In this document: positions 1 through 4,881 of the stretch, one piece after another | Layout: each line of letters begins with the position of its first letter | How positions within the stretch are numbered: position 1 is the stretch's first letter | Origin: Kingella sp. (in: b-proteobacteria) | GTDB lineage: Bacteria > Pseudomonadota > Gammaproteobacteria > Burkholderiales > Neisseriaceae | Assembly: GCF_030527935.1 (NCBI RefSeq) | Contig: NZ_JAUMZV010000047.1 | Coordinates: 1 to 16,636, forward strand | Reading direction: 5' to 3' | DNA: 16,636 nt | Notes under the pieces: model-generated | Database searches by the model: none | Told to the model about the DNA's origin: nothing | The model's input: the letters and a program-made list of their open reading frames with translations, nothing else | Made by a program: the position numbers and the translations under genes

Positions 1-2
1 TG

Positions 3-131
3 CTGGGCATCAAAGGCAGCCTGAAAAAGTGGTTTTGCTCGGAATGGTGCGCGGCGGCGTTGGGGTTGCAATATCCTGACCGATACAGCCCGCAAAGTTT
101 GGCAGATTGGTTTAGGCAGCCTGAAATTTAG
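3..131 (+). CDS. C-terminal end of a probable phage papain-like protein (partial)
   Basis: An open frame enters from the left edge and ends at the TAG at 129-131, giving 42 residues. The segment KKWFCSEWCAAALGL followed by PDRYSPQSLADWF resembles the C-terminal half of permuted papain/NlpC-like (YiiX-type) domains, where a CSE motif carries the active cysteine. Such proteins occur in phage tail regions, which fits the prophage genes downstream. Uptake sequences lie within the frame at 14-25 and 114-125, and the second forms the last codons. The N-terminus is outside the window, so the family call is tentative. Confidence 0.4.
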   Translation: MGIKGSLKKWFCSEWCAAALGLQYPDRYSPQSLADWFRQPEI

Positions 132-153
132 GCTTTTTGATGACAAAAAATAA

Positions 154-185
154 CCCCCACAAGGTTGCAGCCTTGCGGGGGTTTT
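154..185 (+). terminator. Rho-independent terminator
   Basis: CCCCCACAAGG (154-164) pairs with CCTTGCGGGGG (171-181) with one mismatch around a six-base loop, followed by TTTT. It closes the transcription unit ending at 131. A very similar terminator sits at 4126-4156 before a related small gene. Confidence 0.85.
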
Positions 186-206
186 AGCATTTAAAGAAAA
201 GGAGTA

Positions 207-422
207 ATGAACGATGTCGATAATAAACCAATCCAAACGGATTGTAAATTGAATATGGGGTTTGATATGACAGACAAAATTATAGGACAAATGAGCGAAC
301 AAGGCGCGGATAAGGCTTCTATGGCATTGCGTCAAGGGGTGGCGTTTATGTTTCGCTGTATTGGTATTGGCACAGGTTTATTGTTGCTGTGCTATGGCAT
401 TTCTTTGATTAAATGGTGGTAG
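207..422 (+). CDS. Small single-pass prophage membrane protein, CYGISLIKWW family
   Basis: The product is 71 residues from the ATG at 207, or 51 from the ATG at 267. A hydrophilic, probably cytoplasmic N-terminus contains IIGQMSEQGADKAS. A transmembrane helix (about residues 47-65) follows, then the C-terminal tail CYGISLIKWW. The same ten residues end two other small proteins here (4411 and 3555). AAGGAG lies only two bases before ATG 207, which is tight, and GGGG precedes ATG 267, so the start is uncertain. The relatives at 3106 and 4184 have the same long and short options. It lies directly upstream of a probable holin, in the lysis and moron area of the prophage. I know no function; an antiholin or superinfection-exclusion role would be speculation. 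Confidence 0.6.
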   Translation: MNDVDNKPIQTDCKLNMGFDMTDKIIGQMSEQGADKASMALRQGVAFMFRCIGIGTGLLLLCYGISLIKWW

Positions 423-432
423 GAGCGAAAAA

Positions 433-813
433 ATGCCAATCAACACAATCAACATCAGCGCGGCGGTAAACATCAGCGCCATCGGCATCGCGGGGACGTT
501 TCTTGGCATGCCGGTTGAAGCCTTGATTTTGGGCGCGGTGGGCGGGGCGGTATCTTTGGGGCGCAGCGAGCCAAGCGGACGGCGGCAGGCGGTTACAGGG
601 CTGATTGCCAGCATGATGCTGGCGGGAACGTTGTCGCCCTTGCTGGTGGAACTGGGTACGAACTACCTGCATCTATCCGACACCGCGCTGTTAAAGGCGT
701 TTGTGCCGTTTACCGTGGGCGCAACGTGGCAATGGTTTACGCCAAAAATTACCGCGCTGATTGAAGCGTGGTATCTCAAAATTTTCAACAAAATCAAAGG
801 AGACAAGCAATGA
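433..813 (+). CDS. Putative phage holin or multi-pass membrane protein
   Basis: This 126-residue protein has about three hydrophobic segments, around residues 8-40, 52-75 and 85-110, and a basic tail (KIFNKIKGDKQ). Size and topology fit class I holins, which make holes in the inner membrane for endolysin release. AGGAG lies just before the ATG. The gene starts 10 bases after the preceding small membrane gene, and its stop overlaps the next start (ATGA at 810-813), so the genes form one unit. A holin is inferred from topology and position in a region with an endolysin and spanins. I recognise no specific holin family signature. Confidence 0.55.
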   Translation: MPINTINISAAVNISAIGIAGTFLGMPVEALILGAVGGAVSLGRSEPSGRRQAVTGLIASMMLAGTLSPLLVELGTNYLHLSDTALLKAFVPFTVGATWQWFTPKITALIEAWYLKIFNKIKGDKQ

Positions 814-1070
814 ATGAGTATTTGGACATGGCTTGCGGGCTGATTATTTTTGTGTATTGCGCGTGCCGTTTGGGCGGGCGGCAATGGCGTTGGCATGATT
901 TGGAGTTTTGGGCGCACTTGGTGCTGGTGGGCAGCGCGGTGGCGATTGTGGCGCAACGGGAAAGTATCCCCACGGAATCGGTGCTGTTTCGGCTGGGCGT
1001 GGCGGGGTATTTTATGGCGCAGACGTGGAAGATTTGGCAGATGCAGCGAAAGATGAGAAAGGCAGCCTGA
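810..1070 (+). CDS. Small phage membrane protein, possible second holin
   Basis: The 86-residue protein begins MNEYLDMACGLIIFVYCACR and has two or three hydrophobic segments (about 6-20, 31-45 and 58-70) and a basic end. The start at 810 is chosen over an upstream in-frame ATG at 768 because AAAGGAG (796-802) is seven bases before it and it overlaps the previous stop by four bases (translational coupling). The last codons and stop come from an uptake sequence (1060-1071), giving the end KAA. Translational coupling to the upstream holin candidate suggests the two act together, for example as holin and regulator. That is inference. Confidence 0.6.
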   Translation: MNEYLDMACGLIIFVYCACRLGGRQWRWHDLEFWAHLVLVGSAVAIVAQRESIPTESVLFRLGVAGYFMAQTWKIWQMQRKMRKAA

Positions 1071-1072
1071 AA

Positions 1073-1107
1073 AAACGCCGCGAAGTGTAAGGAGCTTCGC
1101 GGCGTTT
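1073..1107 (+). terminator. Rho-independent terminator
   Basis: AAACGCCGCGAAG (1073-1085) pairs perfectly with CTTCGCGGCGTTT (1095-1107) around a nine-base loop. It directly follows the stop at 1070 and ends the holin-like unit. Confidence 0.8.
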
Positions 1108-1177
1108 CGTATTCAACAATGCTTGGAGTAGCGATGTGAATTTTAACATAGACTTTAAAACAATCAAGGAGCTAATG

Positions 1178-1306
1178 ATGCAATATGGATTTTTTACGGT
1201 TGCCATTACGCTAACATCATGCAGTTTGTTGCTGATTTTGGCTATTCGTTTGCCCGCTATTATTTCCGCGCTGGCGGATTTGAAAGCGCGAAAAGGGGAT
1301 AAATAG
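1178..1306 (+). CDS. Small single-pass membrane protein
   Basis: This is a 42-residue product (MQYGFFTVAIT...). AAGGAG at 1166-1171 lies six bases before this ATG; another ATG at 1175 would add one Met but is only three bases away. Residues 6-33 are hydrophobic and the tail DLKARKGDK is charged, giving a likely N-out/C-in single helix. It lies between the terminator at 1107 and the convergent KilA-N gene. I recognise no family. It could be a further lysis-associated or small regulatory membrane peptide. Confidence 0.45.
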   Translation: MQYGFFTVAITLTSCSLLLILAIRLPAIISALADLKARKGDK

Positions 1307-1323
1307 CCTGAAAAGCCTTTGCC

Positions 1324-2181
1324 TTATATCAAAAATTCGCAGCGGCTCAAACTATTTTGCATACACTCGCGCTCAAACGCGCTGCTGATTTTGGGCATTT
1401 CGCGTAGCAAGGCTTTATGTGTGCGGCGCAGAAAGCTGTGGCTTTCCATTGGCAACGTGCGCACAGTTGAAGCCCGTTCATAGCCCAAGGCAGACAACGG
1501 CGCGGCAAGTTCGCGCAGCAAATCGCAAGCCCAAGCGCAATAGTAAGTTACCGTTGCCAATTCGCGCAGTTCACTTTGGCTGAATGTAATCTCTGCGTTT
1601 TCAGGCTGCTTGTCTAATACTTCGCCGAACAGCACGCCGTTATCCACCGCCACGCGGCTCATCACGCTCAACACTTCGGCAAACTGTTCGGCAGGCACTT
1701 CCTTGTAGGACACGCCGAATTTGGATTTGACCGCGCTCCACAGCGTAATGGCGATTTTTGCCTGCTGTTCTTTGGGTGCGGATTTGACCAGCGCATTGTG
1801 AAGTTTTTTGACAGTTTCGATTTGGTCGGCGGTTAAGCCGTTGGGTAATGCTTTGGTGGGTTTGGGTTGCAGGCTGCCTGAAACAACAGCGTCAAAGGTG
1901 CGGATAACCAGCAGGAAAAATTTTGCGCTAATCCAAGTGGCATAGGCATAAACCAGTTCTTTGCAGACAAATGTGCCGCGATTTTTACCGCCGTTGATGA
2001 CTTCGGCAGCTTTGCCGCCTTGGGCTTCAATTTCGGCGATGAGTTCTTGGGTTTGTTGCAGACGCAGCCAAAAGGTTGGGCGGTGTTTGTCATCGCCACC
2101 TGCTGCTTTGTGTAAATCGTTCAGGTTGTAGAGATTGTTGGAAGTTTGGCGAATTGCCACATTAGAAATTTGAATGTTCAT
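1324..2181 (-). CDS. KilA-N domain phage antirepressor-like protein
   Basis: The product has 285 residues. Residues 5-98 match the KilA-N DNA-binding domain: YNLNDLHKAAGG, RPTFWLR, then GTFVCKELVYAYATWISAKF and the VIRTFDA end. KilA-N proteins include the Ant antirepressors of P1-like phages, which relieve repressor control; other KilA-N proteins are of unknown role. The C-terminal 185 residues match nothing I recognise. Minus-strand AGGAG (plus 2188-2192) is six bases before the ATG. A variant uptake word AGGCTGCCTGAA lies at 1871-1882 within the linker after the domain (SGSLQPK). It is the only minus-strand gene in the left part of the prophage and has a long structured leader with its own promoter (2432-2460), suggesting post-transcriptional control. 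Confidence 0.8.
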   Translation of the reverse strand: MNIQISNVAIRQTSNNLYNLNDLHKAAGGDDKHRPTFWLRLQQTQELIAEIEAQGGKAAEVINGGKNRGTFVCKELVYAYATWISAKFFLLVIRTFDAVVSGSLQPKPTKALPNGLTADQIETVKKLHNALVKSAPKEQQAKIAITLWSAVKSKFGVSYKEVPAEQFAEVLSVMSRVAVDNGVLFGEVLDKQPENAEITFSQSELRELATVTYYCAWACDLLRELAAPLSALGYERASTVRTLPMESHSFLRRTHKALLREMPKISSAFERECMQNSLSRCEFLI

Positions 2182-2425
2182 GACGAACTCCTATACTTTT
2201 GATTGACGATTGCCACTTAATGGGTGGCGGGCTTCAATCACCGAGTATAGTCGGCGGAGCTTATTCCCCTTGCGGGTGTTTTATTTGGCTCTCTCGACCC
2301 GCCGTTTGGCTGGATTTTCCAGTGTGCAGATTTGCACAGTGAAATTTAATCAGAGACTTATGCCGCGAATGGACATAAAAAAGCCGCAGCTTTCGGGTGC
2401 GATGTAAACCGCTATACTTGGTGAT
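2182..2425 (-). promoter_or_regulatory. Structured 5' leader of the KilA-N gene
   Basis: About 240 bases separate the proposed transcription start (about 2425) from the KilA-N start codon. The leader holds a 14-base segment (2425-2412) complementary with one mismatch to a downstream segment (2250-2237). It also holds the hairpins TGTGCA/TGCACA and CTGGA/TCCAG and a terminator-like hairpin near 2377-2393. A short minus-strand frame, GTGATTGAAGCCCGCC onward, lies just before the KilA-N start. Known P1/P7 immI loci have the order c4 RNA, icd, ant, with the c4 RNA pairing near the icd start. The layout here is parallel, but homology is not shown. Confidence 0.4.
2377..2425 (-). ncRNA. Candidate c4-like short antisense RNA
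   Basis: A transcript from the promoter at 2432-2460 would begin at about 2425 with ATCACCAAGTATAG. It would reach AAAGC-TGCG-GCTTT followed by six T residues (minus strand, plus 2393-2377), giving an RNA near 49 nt. Its 5' end can pair with CTATACTCGGTGAT further along the same leader. The terminator stem is only 5 bp, so termination may be partial. This is inferred from sequence only. Confidence 0.35.
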
Positions 2426-2431
2426 GGCGCG

Positions 2432-2460
2432 ATGATAGTGCAGCCTGAAACTTTGTGCAA
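2432..2460 (-). promoter_or_regulatory. Sigma70-type promoter for the KilA-N leader
   Basis: On the minus strand, TTGCAC (plus 2460-2455) and TATCAT (plus 2437-2432) are separated by exactly 17 bases. The -10 matches five of six consensus bases and the -35 three of six. The predicted start is about 2425. An uptake-like word lies in the spacer. Confidence 0.55.
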
Positions 2461-2543
2461 GTGTTTTTTTAACTTTCGGCTGCCTGAAAATTCAGGTTTC
2501 CGAAAAAATCAACAACTTACCTTGAAAAAACAGCAAAAATGGT

Positions 2544-2572
2544 TTGCATGATAAAGTAGTATGTACTATAAT
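2544..2572 (+). promoter_or_regulatory. Promoter for the small hydrophobic peptide gene
   Basis: TTGCAT (2544-2549) and a perfect TATAAT (2567-2572) are 17 bases apart. The predicted start is about 2579, giving a roughly 64-base leader before the ATG at 2643. Confidence 0.75.
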
Positions 2573-2597
2573 TATCCCTGTTGAGACGTTCAACAAC

Positions 2598-2738
2598 GGG
2601 AAACCCCCTACCGAAGCAGGGGGCGAAGATAGGAAAATCCAAATGACTAAGTTCATTTTCCTAGTGCTTTTACTGGTTGTAAGTTCTCAGGCTTGGTAAT
2701 CAGTAAGTAGCACTTCCGAGGGGGCAACCCCTCGGGTC
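2598..2738 (-). ncRNA. Candidate Sib-like antisense RNA
   Basis: A minus-strand transcript from the promoter at 2745-2773 would start near 2738. It opens with a CCGAGGGG/CCCCTCGG hairpin, covers the complete hydrophobic peptide frame in antisense, and ends at a CCCCCT/AGGGGG hairpin (plus 2623-2604) followed by TTT. The length of about 140 nt, the 5' hairpin, the complete antisense coverage and the 3' C/G-rich hairpin all parallel E. coli Sib RNAs, which repress Ibs peptides. The T run is short (TTTCCC), so the exact end is uncertain. Confidence 0.55.
2643..2699 (+). CDS. Ibs-like small hydrophobic peptide (type I toxin candidate)
   Basis: The 18-residue peptide is MTKFIFLVLLLVVSSQAW. Its pattern (Met, polar/basic, about ten aliphatic residues, SS/SxS, small, aromatic end) closely follows E. 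coli Ibs toxins such as MMRLVIILIVLLLISFSAY, which damage the inner membrane. AGGA (2631-2634) is eight bases before the ATG. That site is locked in a perfect 9-bp stem, TAGGAAAAT (2630-2638) with ATTTTCCTA (2655-2663), inside the coding region, so translation should be repressed in the mRNA. It has its own promoter (2544-2572), a GTTGA/TCAAC hairpin at the mRNA 5' end (2580-2594), a GNRA-capped hairpin after the stop, and a divergent antisense promoter. No Ibs homology search was done. A leader peptide is the main alternative. Confidence 0.6.
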   Translation: MTKFIFLVLLLVVSSQAW

Positions 2739-2740
2739 TT
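2716..2740 (+). terminator. Hairpin after the Ibs-like gene
   Basis: CCGAGGGG (2716-2723) pairs with CCCCTCGG (2728-2735) around a GCAA tetraloop, followed by GTCTT. The stem is very stable but the T tract is poor, so this may be an mRNA-stabilising end or an imperfect terminator. In antisense it forms the 5' hairpin of the candidate regulatory RNA. Confidence 0.6.
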
Positions 2741-2744
2741 CATA

Positions 2745-2773
2745 ACTATACAAACAAATGGGAATTTTCGCAA
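2745..2773 (-). promoter_or_regulatory. Promoter for the antisense RNA
   Basis: Minus-strand TTGCGA (plus 2773-2768) and TATAGT (plus 2750-2745) are exactly 17 bases apart and match consensus at four and five of six positions. The predicted start is about 2738. Confidence 0.65.
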
Positions 2774-2791
2774 TTCTGAAAAGGATAAATC

Positions 2792-2956
2792 ATGGCAATG
2801 TCAAGAAATGAAATTCAAAAAAAATCGGACGAAAAGCGCGGTGTGAAGCTGTGTTCGTTCAAGCTGAAACTGGAAACGGTGGCAAGGCTGGAAAGGCTGG
2901 CGGCGGAACAGGGCTTGTCCAAAACCGCGCTGCTGGAAAAGCTGATTAACGAGTGA
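2792..2956 (+). CDS. Small ribbon-helix-helix-like protein
   Basis: The 54-residue product starts MAMSRNEIQKKSDEKRG. Residues 18-54 have the pattern of an Arc/CopG fold: a short strand (VKLCSFKLK), helix ETVARLERLAAEQG, turn LSK, helix TALLEKLINE. Such proteins are dimeric DNA-binding regulators, often antitoxins, plasmid copy regulators or phage transcription factors. The Shine-Dalgarno-like AAGGA is at 2780-2784. The gene lies between the 18-bp direct repeats, just after the Ibs-like locus, and its 5' end overlaps nothing. No toxin partner follows, so a role as a phage regulator is more likely than a type II antitoxin. Confidence 0.6.
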   Translation: MAMSRNEIQKKSDEKRGVKLCSFKLKLETVARLERLAAEQGLSKTALLEKLINE

Positions 2957-3011
2957 TTGCCATCTATCCAATTTTGGAGAAAAGGCAAAAATCAACAACT
3001 TACCATTTTCA

Positions 3012-3035
3012 GGCTGCCTTTGCGCAGCCCTTTTT
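3012..3035 (+). terminator. Uptake-sequence hairpin, probable terminator
   Basis: GGCTGC (3012-3017), inside an uptake sequence at 3008-3019, pairs with GCAGCC (3024-3029) and is followed by CTTTTT. It lies after the RHH gene. Confidence 0.55.
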
Positions 3036-3041
3036 AAAACC

Positions 3042-3077
3042 AAACGCCCGAAAGGTACGAACTTTCGGGCGTTTTTT
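3042..3077 (+). terminator. Strong Rho-independent terminator
   Basis: AAACGCCCGAAAG (3042-3054) pairs perfectly with CTTTCGGGCGTTT (3062-3074), followed by further T residues to 3077. It isolates the RHH gene from the small membrane genes downstream. Confidence 0.85.
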
Positions 3078-3105
3078 ATTAACCATTTAGAAAGGTTTAA
3101 CCAAA

Positions 3106-3309
3106 ATGTTTGATAAGTTTAACCCCTTTAATATTGAAAGTAAAGGAAACGTTATGATTGAAATCAAAGGCGAAATGGACGCGCAGGGCGCAAAAGAAGT
3201 CAGCCAAACCGTAGCCGAAGGTAAGCGTTTTTTTATTAAATGCGCGGGCGTGGCTTTGATTTTATGCGTGGTTGGCTATTTTGTTTTGCGACTGTTTCAG
3301 GCAGCCTGA
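3106..3309 (+). CDS. Small single-pass prophage membrane protein, relative of the 207 and 4184 genes
   Basis: The product is 67 residues from 3106, or 51 from the ATG at 3154, which has AAAGGA six bases upstream. The segment MIEIKGEMDAQGAKE matches the corresponding part of the other family members (IxGQM..QG.K). A helix spans about residues 44-63. Instead of CYGISLIKWW the C-terminus is RLFQAA, and those last residues and the stop come from an uptake sequence (3299-3310), suggesting the original tail was overwritten. The upstream segment FNPFNIESK resembles FKPINIKSK of the 4184 gene, which favours the longer start. Function unknown. Confidence 0.55.
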   Translation: MFDKFNPFNIESKGNVMIEIKGEMDAQGAKEVSQTVAEGKRFFIKCAGVALILCVVGYFVLRLFQAA

Positions 3310-3330
3310 AAAATTCTAGGAGTATTCCTT

Positions 3331-3453
3331 ATGGAAACCTTAAACATCAACCCAAAAGAAGTACGCAAAACCTTTTGGCACGTTATCAGCGGATTGGCAT
3401 TATTGATATTGATTTGGCGATTGCCTGAAATTCTTGCTGTTTTTTTCAAGTAA
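3331..3453 (+). CDS. Tiny single-pass membrane protein
   Basis: The 40-residue product (METLNINPKEVRKTFWHVIS...) has a helix at about residues 18-38. AGGAG (3318-3322) is eight bases before the ATG. It sits 21 bases after the 3309 stop and 9 bases before the next tiny gene, so three membrane peptides are probably co-transcribed. No family recognised. Confidence 0.5.
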   Translation: METLNINPKEVRKTFWHVISGLALLILIWRLPEILAVFFK

Positions 3454-3462
3454 AGGAATGCT

Positions 3463-3555
3463 GTGTTTGAATTGTTTATCAAGAACAAATGGATTCAGTT
3501 TGCCATTGGATTTGTGATTTTTTGCTATGGCATTTCGCTGATTAAGTGGTGGTAA
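3463..3555 (+). CDS. Tiny membrane protein with the CYGISLIKWW tail
   Basis: A GTG start is proposed: AAGGA (3453-3457) is five bases upstream, and the in-frame product of 30 residues begins VFELFIKNKW (read as Met). It is almost only a transmembrane helix plus the tail CYGISLIKWW, shared residue for residue with the proteins ending at 422 and 4411. The three tails use different synonymous codons, so the peptide itself appears conserved. An ATG at 3458 in another frame gives only a short unrelated peptide. Confidence 0.55.
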   Translation: MFELFIKNKWIQFAIGFVIFCYGISLIKWW

Positions 3556-3565
3556 CACCTTTTTC

Positions 3566-3591
3566 AGGCTGCCTTTGGGCAGCCTTTTTTT
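3566..3591 (+). terminator. Uptake-sequence terminator
   Basis: AGGCTGCC (3566-3573), part of an uptake sequence, pairs with GGGCAGCCT (3577-3585) around a short loop, followed by seven T residues. It ends the unit of tiny membrane genes before the endolysin. Confidence 0.8.
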
Positions 3592-3625
3592 GCGCCCATG
3601 CGGCGAGTTTTTTATGGAGTGAACT

Positions 3626-4108
3626 ATGAGCTATAAATTAGGCAATACCAGCCAACAACGCCTTGTCGGCGTGCATCCGAACTTGGTTAAAGTGGTGCAG
3701 CGGGCGATTGAAATCACCGCGCAGGATTTCGCTGTAAACGAGGGTTTGCGCACTTTGGAGCGGCAACGCCGCCTTGTGGCTTCGGGCGCATCGCAAACGC
3801 TTAACAGCAAGCATTTGAAACAGGCAGATGGCTTTGGGCACGCGGTGGACATTGTGCCGTGGGGCGATTTTGACGGCAACGGCACGAGCGAGATTTCGTG
3901 GCATTGGGCGCATTATTACCCGCTGGCGGAAGCAGTGCGTCAGGCTGCCAAGGAATTAGGCGTGCGCGTGCGCTGGGGCGGCTGTTGGCAATGTTTGAAC
4001 GATACCGGCAAGCCTGCGCAGGAGTTGGTGGCGGATTACAGCGCGGCGCGGCGGGCGGCAGGGAAAAAGGCGTTTATGGATGGACCGCATTTTGAGTTGG
4101 CAGCCTGA
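3626..4108 (+). CDS. Phage endolysin, M15-type L-Ala-D-Glu peptidase
   Basis: This 160-residue protein has the zinc-peptidase M15 (VanY/T5 endolysin-like) layout. NEGLRTLERQRRLVASGAS is followed by the first metal ligands in SKH (His63) and GHAVD (Asp75), and the C-terminal GPHFEL contains the third ligand His155 and nearby Glu157. Enzymes of this group cut the peptide stems of peptidoglycan at the end of infection. There is no signal peptide, so release needs a holin, and candidates lie at 433-1070. TGGAG precedes the ATG. The last residues AA and the stop come from a near-uptake word (TGGCAGCCTGAA). Spanins follow, which completes a lysis set. Confidence 0.85.
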   Translation: MSYKLGNTSQQRLVGVHPNLVKVVQRAIEITAQDFAVNEGLRTLERQRRLVASGASQTLNSKHLKQADGFGHAVDIVPWGDFDGNGTSEISWHWAHYYPLAEAVRQAAKELGVRVRWGGCWQCLNDTGKPAQELVADYSAARRAAGKKAFMDGPHFELAA

Positions 4109-4125
4109 AAACCCCAAAAAAACAA

Positions 4126-4156
4126 CCCCTGCAAGGCGGCAACCTTGCGGGGGTTT
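4126..4156 (+). terminator. Rho-independent terminator
   Basis: CCCCTGCAAGG (4126-4136) pairs with CCTTGCGGGG (4143-4152) including one G-T pair, followed by GTTT. Nearly the same terminator occurs at 154-185, and in both places a member of the small membrane protein family follows. Confidence 0.8.
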
Positions 4157-4183
4157 GGGTATTTAGCTGAAAAGTAACCCTAG

Positions 4184-4411
4184 ATGGAGTTAAGCGTGAA
4201 AGATTTTAAACCAATCAATATTAAAAGTAAAACGGGAGTATCTATGAATGTGCATATTCAAGGGCAAATGACGCGCAAAGGGACAAAGCAAGTGGCACAA
4301 ATCTTGGCGCATGAAACAGGGCAGGGGTTGAAGTGGTTATTGATTTGCGCGGGAATGGGCGTGGGATTTTTGCTATTGTGCTACGGTATTTCGTTGATTA
4401 AATGGTGGTAA
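4184..4411 (+). CDS. Small single-pass prophage membrane protein, CYGISLIKWW family
   Basis: The product is 75 residues from 4184. It is 55 residues from the ATG at 4244, which has GGGAG (4234-4238) five bases upstream and is the better-supported start. MNVHIQGQMTRKGTKQVAQ matches the N-terminal pattern of the 207 and 3106 genes. A helix of about 20 residues follows, then CYGISLIKWW. The stop is 2 bases before the Rz start, so it is part of the lysis operon. A lysis-timing role is possible but not shown. Confidence 0.6.
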   Translation: MELSVKDFKPINIKSKTGVSMNVHIQGQMTRKGTKQVAQILAHETGQGLKWLLICAGMGVGFLLLCYGISLIKWW

Positions 4412-4413
4412 AC

Positions 4414-4881
4414 ATGAACAAACCCCTACTCTACACACTCGCTGCCGTTGCTGTTGCATTCGCCCAATACCGCGCCTTGCAACGGTGGCACGACAAGGGC
4501 TACAGCGAAGCCGCCGCCAAATATGAGCGGCAGGCGTTGGAAGCGGAAAACGCGCGTATCCATGCCGTGCGCCAAACCGAACAGCAAGCTGCGCAAACCT
4601 ACGCGGCGAAATTGCAGACCATTGAACAGGAGAAACAAAATGCACAAACTGCTAACGCTAATCTGCGCCGTGAGCTTGACCGCTTGCAGCAGCGTGTCGC
4701 AAAAGCAAATCAAGGAGCAAGTGTTAAAAACTTGCCCGAAACCGCCCGCCCATCCGCCGATGCAAACGCTGCCCAAGGCTGGGTTTTACGCGGCGGCTGT
4801 CGTGGAAATGTAAATCTTGAATGCCGCAGTTGTCGCGGGCGCGGCGAAAGAGTACGTCTAGACTGTGTGCTTGGATTTTGA
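4414..4881 (+). CDS. Rz-like inner-membrane spanin with altered C-terminus
   Basis: Begins MNKPLLYTLAAVAVAFAQYR, an N-terminal membrane anchor. A long coiled coil follows (about residues 25-100, rich in E, Q, A and R: EAENARIHAVRQTEQQAAQ, LRRELDRLQQRVAKA). i-Spanins of this type join with Rz1 lipoproteins to fuse the two membranes during lysis. The start at 4414 is chosen over an upstream ATG at 4402 because that one lies inside the previous gene. Residues beyond about 126 (from base 4790) lie over the antisense of the integrase gene and read RGGCRGNVNLECRSCRGRG, which does not look like a spanin end. I infer that the native C-terminus was replaced at a recombination junction. Confidence 0.7.
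   Translation: MNKPLLYTLAAVAVAFAQYRALQRWHDKGYSEAAAKYERQALEAENARIHAVRQTEQQAAQTYAAKLQTIEQEKQNAQTANANLRRELDRLQQRVAKANQGASVKNLPETARPSADANAAQGWVLRGGCRGNVNLECRSCRGRGERVRLDCVLGF
4640..4813 (+). CDS. Rz1-like outer-membrane spanin lipoprotein, nested in Rz
   Basis: The 57-residue product is read in another frame within the Rz gene. MHKLLTLICAVSLTACSS has a clear lipoprotein signal with lipobox LTAC (Cys16). The mature part is short and proline-rich (CPKPPAHPPMQTLPK), as in Rz1 proteins. AGGAG (4628-4632) is seven bases before the ATG. The nested arrangement is the classical lambda type. The final residues AGFYAAAVVEM run over the junction with integrase sequence, so the native end may be lost, although most of the mature protein is present. 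Confidence 0.75.
   Translation: MHKLLTLICAVSLTACSSVSQKQIKEQVLKTCPKPPAHPPMQTLPKAGFYAAAVVEM

Larger units (their letters stand above)
2504..3004. repeat. 18-bp direct repeats bracketing the toxin-antitoxin-like and RHH genes
   Basis: The word AAAAATCAACAACTTACC occurs exactly at 2504-2521 and 2987-3004, 483 bases apart in the same orientation. Between the copies lie the Ibs-like locus and the ribbon-helix-helix gene. Each copy is next to a complete or partial uptake sequence. The repeats may mark the ends of a module gained or lost by recombination. Confidence 0.7.

Noticed and set aside
2210..2407. 65-residue plus-strand frame opposite the KilA-N leader, with LAGFSSVQICTVK reminiscent of phage Ash/ICD-like small proteins
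   Set aside because: No ribosome site was seen, and it lies antisense to a structured leader with its own promoter. Such frames may merely reflect conserved RNA structure. Worth keeping in mind but not supported as a gene.
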